From contig NZ_LGLV01000004.1 of the NCBI RefSeq assembly GCF_001687365.1, positions 248,001 through 312,000 of the forward strand: a stretch of DNA of 64,000 nucleotides, written 5' to 3'. The stretch comes from Pararhizobium polonicum (GTDB taxonomy: Bacteria > Pseudomonadota > Alphaproteobacteria > Rhizobiales > Rhizobiaceae). A program made the position numbers and the translations under genes. The notes under the pieces were generated by a model that made no database searches, was not told the origin of the DNA, and saw nothing but the letters and a program-made list of their open reading frames with translations. Shown piece by piece: positions 24,837-35,200 of this stretch (positions are counted from its first letter, which is position 1; each line of letters starts with the position of its first letter).

Positions 24837-27110
24837 TTACTTGGGAAGGCGAACGGGCACTTGGACGCCAGCCCTGGGGCGCATGGCCTGCAGGCGATTA
24901 CCTGAACTCACAATCACCCTGTCATAGAGGTCTTTTGCAGAGCGGTTTCGAATCGTCAGCGCCAGTGCAAATTTCATATTTGCCGAGCGTCGGCCGCCAT
25001 GGCCGTGCTCACGAGCAACATAGCTGACATCGAAGGCCGGCTGGCTGAGTGATGAAGCCCGCTTGTTCTTTGATCGCGACAGGGTGGTTTCCCACTTTTG
25101 TGCATCGTCGCGCTGCATGTGTTCTGTTGCGTAAAAGTTCTTGGCGGAGAAGAAGCCATCCGCTGCGGGCACGGAAGGGGTGATTAGCTTCGACCCCTTG
25201 TAATATGGAGCGGGAAGGGTCGTGGTATCGGGGCGGAACTGGATGTCCAGTCCGGCACGCGTGTAATTGATCGCGTCTTCTGGATCGACCTCGCAATAAA
25301 AGCAGAAGGTCGCCTTGATCTCCACCATGCCGCTCAAGCCGTCTGGGACAGGCAAATAGAGCCTTACTGCGCCAGTGGTCGGCATCTGCCGCTGGTACAC
25401 AATATGCGCCTCATAATCATCGCATAGAACGAGATCCCCGAGACCGTGCGACAGGAAGCCCCAACCCGTTTCCAAACGGTCCGCTTCGTCCCCATTGGCA
25501 TGATGCACCAGGAGAGCTTTCACGGCAGGAGCCCACAGAGGTTCCGAGAATTGCGCGCGCACGCCCGCGCCCGAACGCATGGCCACAGGAGCTGCAAAGC
25601 TCGTCCCCATCGTACCGGAAGCGGCGTGCGGAGAAACCGAACTCAACGCGAGGAACGGCGTTCCATGAGAGCCGCCAAAGGCGAGGAAATCAGGTTTCAC
25701 ATAACCCGGGCTTCGTCCCGGCCCGAAGGCGCTGTAGGGCGCCCGCTTCCAGTCTGAGCCGAACCCGTCACTTGCACCGACGGCAAGCATATTCACCCCG
25801 TCTGAAGGAGGCTGGATACGATGCAATCCGTTGCCCCGATCGCGCTCACCGTTATTCCCGCATGCGATGGTCGCGACGGTTTCACCGGCCGCAAGGATTT
25901 GATCGAGCCGCGCTGTCCAAGGACTCACGTCATCGTCATCGATCGAATAATCCGGCCCGAGGCTGATGTTGATGAAATCATAGCGGCGTGAGGTCAGCAC
26001 TGCTTCGATGCGATCAAGGATGTCGAATGCCTCAAAATCGCTGCCGCTGTCGGTATCCCCATAGACGCGCCAGTGATCAACATTCGCATAGGGCCTTGCC
26101 AGGGGTTGACCATGGCTCAAGGGTCCAAAGAGAAACGAAGATGTTACGGCGAGCCCATGTCCCTGGGCGGATGCGATAGGTGCTCCAACGCCTGGCGCAT
26201 CGTGGACGGATACCCACCTATCAAGGCCGTGAGCATCCGGAAGCCCACCATCAAATATGGCGACGGAAAGATCAGGAGCAACAGCCTCCTCCGTCGACAC
26301 TGTCACAGGGAAAGCTCGACCGACGGAACGAGCTACCGGATCAAAAGGGACGATGCGAGGAGCTTCTCTCAGGACCCGCAGGAACGAGAAATTCAAGACG
26401 TCGTCCAGCCGGTCACGAGGTGCGATAATCGGGAGGAAAGCCAACCCGCCCGCTTGGCGCTGACGGTTCAGATCAAAGCTAACTTCGAGCGACCGCATAA
26501 ATTTCGCAAAGGTCAGGATAACTTCGCTGTTTCCCACCTCGTCTGGATTGTGGAGCACGACTTCCATGGGAATGGAATCGCGCCCTTCAAAACGTGAGGA
26601 AAGCTTTTTCAGTCGATCGCGGCCTGGTACCGTAACGCTTTCAATTCTGCGAAAGGCATCTCCAACATCGTCATCGCGCGGAGCCCAGCGTCCCGCCGCG
26701 TTGCTGAATTCGATCAATCGATCCGCGTCTCCTGCTAGGTACAGAACTGGAGCAGGCTGGGCTTTGCCGCTTTCTTCTGCCCTGGCAGCCACGACCTTAT
26801 CCGGGACGATATGCACTGCGCGACTTCCGAGATGGTGAAGCCCCAGCTCCCTGATCAGGCCAGCGGGATAGTAGGACTTCGCCAGATAACTTGGATGCAA
26901 TGTGACTTCCAGAGCCGCCTCACCTCCTGGAAGGGCGAGCGGCGGCAAGGATGCAATGGCCTCTGCGGTAGATTGCCATTGGGGTGCAAGCCGGCGACGG
27001 GCTTCAGAAAAGGAATACGGATGAGCCTTCTCACCCATCCCTCGCGGCGGACGCGCAATCTCTTCTGACAACTGTTCGCCTTGACCGATTAAATATCTTG
27101 GGCTGGCCAT
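24837..27110 (-). CDS. Subtilisin-like serine protease (S8 family), partner of AAA ATPase
   Basis: 757 residues. After about 270 N-terminal residues of no recognised fold comes a complete subtilase core: Asp287 in VAIFDGG, His318 in AQGHGLAVTSS, the oxyanion ACGNNGE near 419 and Ser504 in GTMGTSFAAPVA. There is no signal peptide, so it probably acts inside the cell. A C-terminal domain of about 200 residues follows. It starts 3 bases after the AAA ATPase stop, so the two are coupled. Such AAA-subtilase pairs recur in mobile elements to my knowledge; a defence role is inference. Confidence 0.85.
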   Translation of the reverse strand: MASPRYLIGQGEQLSEEIARPPRGMGEKAHPYSFSEARRRLAPQWQSTAEAIASLPPLALPGGEAALEVTLHPSYLAKSYYPAGLIRELGLHHLGSRAVHIVPDKVVAARAEESGKAQPAPVLYLAGDADRLIEFSNAAGRWAPRDDDVGDAFRRIESVTVPGRDRLKKLSSRFEGRDSIPMEVVLHNPDEVGNSEVILTFAKFMRSLEVSFDLNRQRQAGGLAFLPIIAPRDRLDDVLNFSFLRVLREAPRIVPFDPVARSVGRAFPVTVSTEEAVAPDLSVAIFDGGLPDAHGLDRWVSVHDAPGVGAPIASAQGHGLAVTSSFLFGPLSHGQPLARPYANVDHWRVYGDTDSGSDFEAFDILDRIEAVLTSRRYDFINISLGPDYSIDDDDVSPWTARLDQILAAGETVATIACGNNGERDRGNGLHRIQPPSDGVNMLAVGASDGFGSDWKRAPYSAFGPGRSPGYVKPDFLAFGGSHGTPFLALSSVSPHAASGTMGTSFAAPVAMRSGAGVRAQFSEPLWAPAVKALLVHHANGDEADRLETGWGFLSHGLGDLVLCDDYEAHIVYQRQMPTTGAVRLYLPVPDGLSGMVEIKATFCFYCEVDPEDAINYTRAGLDIQFRPDTTTLPAPYYKGSKLITPSVPAADGFFSAKNFYATEHMQRDDAQKWETTLSRSKNKRASSLSQPAFDVSYVAREHGHGGRRSANMKFALALTIRNRSAKDLYDRVIVSSGNRLQAMRPRAGVQVPVRLPK

Positions 27111-27113
27111 TTA

Positions 27114-28238
27114 TCAGGATACCTTCGCACGTTTCGCCGGTGTTGCCGGCCGCGTTTTCCGTATTGTGTCCCGGGATATCCCGACGATTTCGCTTATCTT
27201 CCGATCGCTGTAACCGCTTTCCGCAAGGAGGTGTGCAGCGCTCTTTCGATCCTCCGGCGATCCCTCTCGTAATTCATGGCCGACGCGCGCCAGGATCACG
27301 TCAAGAAGAGGCTCTCGGGCGATCGTTGCGCGCCGTCTCATCCACTGCACCGAGCGAGTCAGGTCACTGAATGACCGCCCATCCCAAAAATTCACAAGCA
27401 ATGGCATCCACTTCTCAAGCCCCTCCGTATCCTCACCGAAAAGATGGAGCAGCGCTTCCGCACGCTCTGCCGCTGTGGGACTGCGAAATTCAAGAACATC
27501 GTCAAAACGGCGCCATACGGCCGGGTCCAGCAATTCTCCATGATTTGTTGCGGCGATGAGCAGACTGGTGGACGGCCAATCGTCCACTTCCTGAAGGAGC
27601 ACTGTCACGAGTCTCTTCAACTCTCCAACATCGCCCTCGTCGTCACGCTTCTTTGCGATCGCATCAAATTCATCCAGAAGGAGTACCGACTCGACGCTCT
27701 TCGCATACTCCAGAACAGATCGGATGTTTGCGCCAGTCTTGCCAAGATAACTGCTCATAACCGTTGCCAGATCGAGCGTGATGAGTGGTCGCCCCAACAA
27801 CGACGCCAACCATCGAGCACTCATCGTTTTACCAACGCCTGGAGGGCCAACGAAAAGCAACGATCTCGTCGGTCCTAAACCCTGCTTTTCGAGTTCAGTT
27901 AAATGCTGCTGCTCCCCGACGACCTGCATGATCCGATCCCGCAAGTCCACGTCAAGGATCGGCTCTCCGGGCATCACCACAGGAAACTCACTCTTCGCAA
28001 GAGCAAGCCGGGAATCTGCATCGATCGGAACAACGGCTCCTCCGAAATCGCGGAGGGGAGACAAGGCGGTTGGGGCAAGCGCGAGAAGTTCGGAAAGCTG
28101 ATTTGCAAGTTCCGGGCTTTGTTTACGAAGCTTGCGGATCGATTGCCGTAGATAGGCCTGCACATCCTGAGCACGACCTGACAAACCCAATCTCGCAAGC
28201 TGGACGACTCCTTCCGACAATCTATCCTGCAAGTCCAT
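27114..28238 (-). CDS. AAA+ ATPase with C-terminal helix-turn-helix, partner of subtilase
   Basis: 374 residues from ATG at 28238 (AGGGG upstream; GTG at 28265 is an alternative). Walker A GPPGVGKT is at 131-138, Walker B VLLLDEFD near 185-192, sensor IAATNH and the arginine finger region AVWRRFD follow, all of FtsH/Cdc48-like type. The last 40 residues (YSDRKISEIVGISRDTIRKT) form a resolvase-like helix-turn-helix, suggesting DNA contact. It is transcribed ahead of the protease and probably feeds or activates it. A long inverted repeat lies just upstream. Confidence 0.85.
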   Translation of the reverse strand: MDLQDRLSEGVVQLARLGLSGRAQDVQAYLRQSIRKLRKQSPELANQLSELLALAPTALSPLRDFGGAVVPIDADSRLALAKSEFPVVMPGEPILDVDLRDRIMQVVGEQQHLTELEKQGLGPTRSLLFVGPPGVGKTMSARWLASLLGRPLITLDLATVMSSYLGKTGANIRSVLEYAKSVESVLLLDEFDAIAKKRDDEGDVGELKRLVTVLLQEVDDWPSTSLLIAATNHGELLDPAVWRRFDDVLEFRSPTAAERAEALLHLFGEDTEGLEKWMPLLVNFWDGRSFSDLTRSVQWMRRRATIAREPLLDVILARVGHELREGSPEDRKSAAHLLAESGYSDRKISEIVGISRDTIRKTRPATPAKRAKVS

Positions 28239-28284
28239 ATTTTCATTACCCCTATGTATTTTCACTCAATATATGAATGAAGTA

Positions 28285-28323
28285 GTGGACTAGATGTTAC
28301 CATTTATGGATCATCTAGTCCAC
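28285..28323. promoter_or_regulatory. Perfect 12-bp inverted repeat upstream of AAA-protease operon
   Basis: GTGGACTAGATG (28285-28296) and CATCTAGTCCAC (28312-28323) are exact inverse complements around a 15-base centre. They sit 47 bases upstream of the AAA ATPase start and just past the end of the AlpA-like gene. No T-run follows, so an operator is more likely than a terminator. Confidence 0.6.
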
Positions 28324-28376
28324 CCGAAACATGCCGAGGTTTGAAATTTGGTTTTCATTTCGCCGACAGGGAAATG

Positions 28377-28889
28377 CTAAGCGGCGCTGGATCGGATCGC
28401 ACCCTGCTTTCTTGGTCGCCGTGGCAGATCCACCAGGATGATGCCGCACTTCAATCCACCCAGCCACAGCGGGAATGTCTCTGGTCCCATGCCGCGACCA
28501 AAATCCTTGCGCCAGTTCTCCAGCTTGTTCGCATATCCTTCCTGCATGCCGGATCTCGCATCGACCTCGATGCAGGACAGCGCAAGCTCGTTGCGGCGCG
28601 AAGTCATAGCCTTCACGAACTCATCGTAATTCTGGATCAGGCCGGACACGATCGGCATGCCAAGCGCCGTCTCAGCGCTGTTGATCGGATCATCACCGGA
28701 TTGCTCGCAGTCCCAGGCTTCAATGTCATCGAGTATGAAATATCGCTTTCCGACAATCTTGCGAGGAGCAGGGAACCCGCGATACCGCATCCAGCGATCG
28801 AGTGTCGCCCGCGAAATCCCATAGCGAGCCATCACATCCGCCGCCGGGATGTAAATATCTGCCCTTTTTAAGCTCACGACATGTCTCAT
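28377..28889 (-). CDS. AlpA-like helix-turn-helix protein
   Basis: 170 residues. IPAADVMARYGISRATLDRWMRYRGFPAPRKIVGKRYFILDDIEAWD at 14-60 is a MerR/AlpA-type DNA-binding domain. The C-terminal 110 residues are of no known fold, longer than usual for AlpA (about 70). It lies between the ejection-protein gene and the AAA-protease operon, all on the minus strand, and could regulate the latter through the inverted repeat at 28285-28323. Confidence 0.6.
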   Translation of the reverse strand: MRHVVSLKRADIYIPAADVMARYGISRATLDRWMRYRGFPAPRKIVGKRYFILDDIEAWDCEQSGDDPINSAETALGMPIVSGLIQNYDEFVKAMTSRRNELALSCIEVDARSGMQEGYANKLENWRKDFGRGMGPETFPLWLGGLKCGIILVDLPRRPRKQGAIRSSAA

Positions 28890-28948
28890 CGCGCATCATC
28901 CCCACGTCATTTGGTATCATGCAATCCTGACAAGATAGGGCACGACAA

Positions 28949-31342
28949 TCATTCCTCGCCGATCTGGTCCAAAAGTCGGCGCAGATAAAAAAGGTTCTGT
29001 CCGGCGACCAAGCGTCGCATCCTCCGGGTGTCGGCCTCTCCCCAGTCACCATTGAGGCCGTTGGCACCAGCTCGAAGAACGCCTTCCAGTTTGTTCGCCG
29101 TCGGCCCCAACAGAATGCCGAGCTTCTCACGGCTCTGATAACGTGAGCCCTGCGCTTCTGCTCCGATCGCGCGATACATGTCCGTCGTGCCGCCGGTCCA
29201 TTTCGAGCCGATCGCATTCGCCTCCTCGATCCATCCCAAAACGCCGCTGCGGCTCATTCCAGCCTTGATCCAATCTGGCAGTGTCTTTGGCGTGTCACGG
29301 CCGCTAGCAAGCGAATAGGCGTATTCGCCGACCATTCCGAGAACGACAGCAGCAACGAACCCTTGCGCCACCTGCGCATCGCGCGCCTGCAGGCCGCGGA
29401 ACAAGATGCGTTCGCTAGCAGCCATCACGAAAGTCTTGTATTGCAGCAACAGCGCAGCAGCCGGGTTTCTGCTTGGGAGCAAACTCTTCTCCTGGCCGGG
29501 GCTGATGACCATCATATCCACGTCGCGGGCAATGGCGCCCTCCCAGGCATCGCGTGCGCCTGAATCCTTCCAGGTTCCAGAGTTGGAGAGACGTACCCCA
29601 TCAATCACGTTCGAGCCCGTATCGCTGGAGAGGTCTTTCCAGATCCGACCTGCCATCGTGGAATCGATGCCGGCCTCTGCGAGTTTCCGGATCTGAGCGG
29701 GTTTGGCTTTCCCGACGACGGTGGCTTCGATCGCGCGGCTGAACTGATCCATCGCTGTCGTGCCGGAGATCCGCTGCATCGCGTCCGTCCAGGGCGAAAG
29801 TAAGTTGGCGATGAAATAGGCGTTGTTGGCCTTGTCGAGAATGCGATCGGTGCGGCTCGTCGGGGCGTACATGTCGAAGATATCCGAAATGGCCGCGTTC
29901 CTCGATTGCAGGATGGTATCGACGCCAATAGCGAGCGAGCGCAGTTCCTGCTTCGACGCCTTCGACAGATCCTTCATCTCCTTGCTGCCGAACAGCCTCA
30001 TGACGGGATTGAGCTGATGACGAAGCGGACCTGCGAATCCATAGTGAAATATTGCGCCGGCGAGATCCGGGACCGATGCCAGAACAACGCCGCCCATGTC
30101 GGTGAGCTGGTTGAACTTCTGAACGTTGGCGGCGGTGCGGCCCCAAGCGCGCATGCGCGGATCTGTCGTATTGCCATAGGTGCCGCGTATCCGGTCGCGC
30201 ACCGCCGCAAGGTCCGCGACAGTGGCATCGTATTGCGCCTTGAGCTTCAACCTTTCCTTATCGCTCTTCGCCGTGCCTGCGAGAGCATCATGCTCGTCGC
30301 GTAGCTTCCGAAAAGTTTCCAGCATATCCACATCGCCGAAACGCTCGGTCAGCAGCACGTCGGGAACGATGGTGTCGAGAAAGCGGTGCGTCGTGCGCTC
30401 GATATCGGTATCGAGGAAGTCTCGGATCATCGCATCCGGGATCATGAATTCGCGGGAGGCGAGAGGGCCGCGCGCGTCGCCGGATGGCGCTCCTGCTGAC
30501 GGCGCCGATGCGTCGTCATACGGAAGACGCCCATCAGGGTTCCCAAGAATGCGGTCGATGATCTCCCCGGCGCGGCTGTGAAGCTCCGCACGGGAGAGGT
30601 TGCGTTCGCTGCCAATGATCCGGCGCATGGCCGCCGTGACCGCCTTGTCGGCCGCTGTCAGGCGGTCGGCGCCCGGCGTGCGCGGTCCTGCCTTGTCCCG
30701 GGCCTTCATCGAAGACAGCGCCTCGTTTGCGCTCTTCCCCTTCCATCCGGACAACTGGTTTTCAATCTGGCCCCGAAGAACGTCGGCGTCGGCGCGCGCG
30801 GCAACATGCTCTTGGCTCCCGCCCTTCGCCTTGCGCTCCAGCTCGACGATCCGGGATTCGGCCTCGTCGAGCTTCTGCCCGAGATCGGTGAGCGTCTGTT
30901 GGATATCGGCCTTTCGGCGTTGTTCGCTCGTGAGCCAATCGGCAATGCGATTTTGAGCCTCCGGCCGCTGCGCCGTGAGCTTCTCCTTATTCCAGGATCG
31001 CATCATGTAGCTGGCGGCGGTCTCTGGTTCCACGCCTTCCGGCAGCAGCCCGGCCTTGATGGCGCGGTCGCGCCAAGGATTCAGGACGTTGTTCCTGACC
31101 CACGTCGCCACCTCAGCCACTTCCGGAATGGCGTGAGCGTCGCCGTTGCGCAGCGCCTCGTCGATCGCCGACTTGAATTCCTGCCGGCTCAACTTCCCGC
31201 CCGTCGTGCCGCGGATATCCTCGATCCCCATCATGGCCCGCTGGACGATGTTCGCATCATCCTGTCCAAGACGGTATCGGGTGACGGCTCCTTCGAGCAC
31301 ATCGGAAAATCCGACGCGCGCTTGCCGGATCTGCAGCTTCAT
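28949..31342 (-). pseudogene. 3' part of a phage internal virion (ejection) protein gene
   Basis: An open frame of 797 codons from an internal ATG at 31342. It is in the same frame as 31394-32260, separated only by one TAA codon and 17 sense codons. It is helical, with a coiled-coil (DLGQKLDEAESRIVELERKA, about 150-175), a long alpha-helical middle and hydrophobic stretches near the end (VAQGFVAAVVLGMVGEYAYS). This resembles the giant internal/ejection proteins of podoviruses. The domain is largely intact; whether it is translated from 31342 or by read-through is unknown. Confidence 0.65.
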
Positions 31343-31393
31343 CAGACGATCGAGCGCCGGACCGCTGGTAACGGTGCGGCCTTCCGCATTTCC

Positions 31394-32260
31394 TTAGAAC
31401 AGATATGGCGTTTCTGCGAGATCAACGAGTGCCCGTCGGGCGGACTTCAAGGGCGAGTTCAGGATCCGACGTGTTGGAGACAGCCTGCCAAAAGGATCAC
31501 CGCCCGGAAGGCGGTCAAGCGGCGTCTTCACGAGCTGGACGTTTCGAGTGTCGCTTGCTGCCGCGCCGCCGGATTGCGGCTGTGGTGAGGATGAAAGATC
31601 GTCGCCCCAGGCGATGCGATCCTGATGAAGCTTTGCCTCCATCGCCAGGCGAGACGGGCGCGAGAGCAGCGCACCGGCGCCGGCACCAAGGATTCCTGAG
31701 AGAACCGTAGCCGTTCCGACGTTGGTCGCAAACTCGCTGCCGGTCATGTCCGGAGTCGTTGCCATCATGCCTGCTTCGCTGATCGCTTGTCCCACCGCAC
31801 CAGTCAGCGCAACGTCAGCGCCGAGGCGGAGCGCGTTCACGCCTGCGGCGGCTCCGGAGAAGACCTTCAGGAGTGGCATGGCGATGGTCGGGTCGGCGAG
31901 CCCCATGCCGAACGTCGCTACAGTCCCGCCCCATCCCGAACGAGCGAGCACGCCGCGTGCGTCGTCGTCCTGGTCCCACTCCCGCATAATCGCTTGGGTC
32001 TCGTCACCATTCCGAGAATTGGCGAAGCGTTGCGGGTCGCTGGCATACTTCGTGCCCTTGATGTCATTGAACGGATTGTAAGAGGGATCGACAGCGACGT
32101 TCTCGCGGTTTGCGTTGTACCGCCACACCCGATACGGCATGTTCGCCGACACGCCTGCGGCGGCCAGCGTCTGTAGAACCGTCGGATCCGGTTCCGGTTC
32201 TGGAGCGCCTTGGGGTTGGCGGGTGCGGAGAGGAATCAGTTCGTCCGGGATTGAAGGTAT
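31394..32260 (-). pseudogene. 5' part of ejection protein gene with lost ATG and in-frame ochre
   Basis: The frame opens at ATA (32260-32258), where TAATA overlaps the previous gene's stop and AGGAG sits 7 bases upstream. An ATG there would give the usual TAATG coupling, so the start codon appears mutated. The next possible starts are CTG at codon 8 or GTG at 32152. It ends at TAA (31396-31394) after AETPYLF, and the frame then continues without interruption into 28949-31342. Hydrophobic Gly/Ala helices (GAAAGVNALRLGADVALTGA, GTATVLSGILGAGAGALL) suit a membrane-penetrating virion protein. Confidence 0.7.
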
Positions 32261-35200
32261 TATTCCTCTCCTGGCATTTTCGGGAGACCGGGCAGGACCG
32301 CGTCTTTGATCTGCTGTCGCGTACGCCTTTTGTCGTCCATGCGCCGCTGTCGCTCGCCGTTGATCTCGCCGATGCGCTTCTGGCGGTCTTGCAGGTCAGC
32401 CGGATCGGCTCCACCAGGGTAGATTGGGCCAACGGCTGTCCCGCCAGGCAGGACAAGCCACGGATCATTCCGTGTCCGCCGAGCTTCCTCCGCCGATTGA
32501 AGGGCCTGCTGCTGCGCTGTTTGGGGATCAAAAAAATGGCGAAGCGGGCGTCCCTGCTCATCTGTTACAAGCTCTTCCAACCCGGTCCGTGGATCCACAG
32601 CCGTCAGCATATAGCCGGGCGGCTCGCCGCGCTTGGCGGAAGCCTCGGTCTTCTGGTCGCTGATCAGAGATAGCGTGGATGGGTCGATGTTCTGGGCGGT
32701 GGCGATGCCCTGCAATTCTCTGCTGATCCAATCCTTCGAGCCGTTCACTTCTGGATAGAAGGCTTCTGGCGGATATGGCATCACGCGCCCGCCGCGACTG
32801 CCGTAGGCGCCGGTCACACCCCAGATCTTGCCCATGCGTTCAATCGCCTGGGTTTTCGCGGTGTCAACATTGTCCAAGGAAGCATTGCGTTCGCCGACGA
32901 GAGTGACGTAATCGTTCAGCATCATGCGGCGAGTCTGCTCATCGAGCGGCGCACCTGCATCAAACAAGCGGTTCGTATCCAGCTTGTCGATGACGTCGGC
33001 AGCGCTGACTTTGCGAGCCTCGTCTTCACCCTTTTTGACGAGAGGCTTCGTTCGCTCGGCCCACTTCGGATCATTCCGCTGTTTCAGCCATTCCGCCGTT
33101 TCCTCCGGGGTGAAATAGCGGACCTTGGCCTGCCAATCCTGAAGACGGTCAACGGCATCCTTGCCGAAATCCGACTCGAGCTGCGGGATCGATACCTTGC
33201 CAGAAAGGAGATCAAGCTGCTGCATCGCAGCGGCATGCTTTACCGGCTCAGTTGACAGGATGGCACCGCTGAGGGCTTCCTTGATCGGCTTGTTCGTCAG
33301 CGTCGCCCGCAACGTATCCGGAGACAGGGACGAGGCGAGTGCATTGGTCAGGGCATTGAGCTGTGCTGGATTGCCGCTCTGCCACATCCGGGCGACGGCA
33401 TCGGCCTGAGACGGTCGGAATGCCGGGACGTTCGCGACTTGCCCTGTCGCTTCCATGACGTTCACGGCCTGTTGGTATCGCGCTAAGGTCGATGTGAAGG
33501 AACTCGGATCATCAAGGTTCAGTGTTGGCAGGTCACCCACAAGTCCTTGGCTCATGCCGTATCCGACGGCATCATCCTGAAAGGCCTTATCCTTGGCCTT
33601 CTTCATTGCATCCAATCCATCCAGCAACGCCAATTGAGAGCCGGTGGCTCCGTTCTGGGACATTCCGGAGCGAAGCTCGCCGATCGCAGATTCGAGCTCC
33701 TCCGGAGATGCCGATTGGGCACCCAAGATGACCGCGTTGTTTTCAAGCATCGTCGCGACCTTCTCTCGAACGTCCTGATCGACAAACTCGAGTTGCCGGG
33801 TCAGCAGCGACAACGCATCGCGATCAAACGGCAAGCCCGACCGGATCCCCGCTTCGAGGTCGGGGATCGTTGCATTCACATCGCGGCTAATTTCCTCCCG
33901 GTAGGCTTTGGCCTCTTCCGGCGAAACCGGAAACGGACTGGTTACTCCAAGGAGCTCGCCCGACAGGCCCTGCATCTCTGCGGCCTTGACGGCGGCTGCG
34001 CGGCGATTTTCCCAGCCGTGCCCGCCACGTGGATTGCCGGCGCTCCATCCCTGCGGCCGCTCGAAGCCGATCATCGCAGCCGTTGCTTCATCGACGTTGG
34101 TGGCAGACTTGAGCCGTTGATATGCAACGTTTTCTGTCGTCTCCAGCTCGTGAAGCACAAAATCAAGCTGGGTCGAAAGATCATCCGGCGATGCGTTACG
34201 AGATGCCGCGAAACTCTTCAGGGCACGCGACCGCTCGCCGTTCCATTGTCCGGCGCCGATAGAATCAGATCCGTCACGGCCATCGCCTCGATTGCGTGCA
34301 AGCGGATTGAGGCCGGACTCCTGCACGAGATTTCCGACAATCCCCGCCGCCATGACAGGTGACAGACCGCGGGCGATGTAATGGTTCATCGCAGCCTGCA
34401 TTCGGCCACTCATATCAGGGCTGAAGGATACGGGCGGCCGGCCGGATGGCGCGGCCTGGTTTGTCCGCAACATCGATCGTTCTGCGATGGAGACCTGCTG
34501 GTCATTTCTGGAGTCGGCGAAAATCTTGTTACGGCGGGCGACCTGGAGATCAAGCGCACCTGTCACATCGCCGGCACGGGCGAGCTGCTGCCCCAGAGCG
34601 TCAATGTTTGGCGAGTTCACGTCAACGCTTCCAGCCGCGATCCCCTTCTCCATATCAGTCTTGTTCGACTGCAGGGCTTTCACATCAGCGCGCTGTTGAG
34701 CGGCAATTCCCTCGATCCGACTGTTGCCGATCCCCCAATAGGTGCGACGTTCCTGCGGCGACATGTCGATGCTATCATCGTTGATGAAACGATCCCGCAT
34801 CTTCATGGCTTCAGCCATCCCGCCAGACTTCACCGCACGATCAATATCACCGACAAGAGCTTCCCCTTTCAGTCGTCCGCCAAAACGACTCATATCGATC
34901 GAAGCCTCCCGAGACGTGTAACCGAACACGGGATTTCCGGTCAGTTCATCGTTCAGGGAATTGATCTTGTCGACAGTTGCGTGAAACGCCGGGGTATCCG
35001 TCCCGCCTTGCAGCGCCATTGAAGCGGCGGAGTCCATCAGATGCGAGCGCTCTGCAGAGATCGACGACTTCGCGTTCTGCATGTCGAGACCGAACTTCTG
35101 CTGCATGATGCCGGTATGCTGCTGAGTACCGACCTCATCGAGCATCGACATGATCGGGCCGCGAAGCTCCTTGTTCGGCGCGTTGATCAGCATCTGATCA

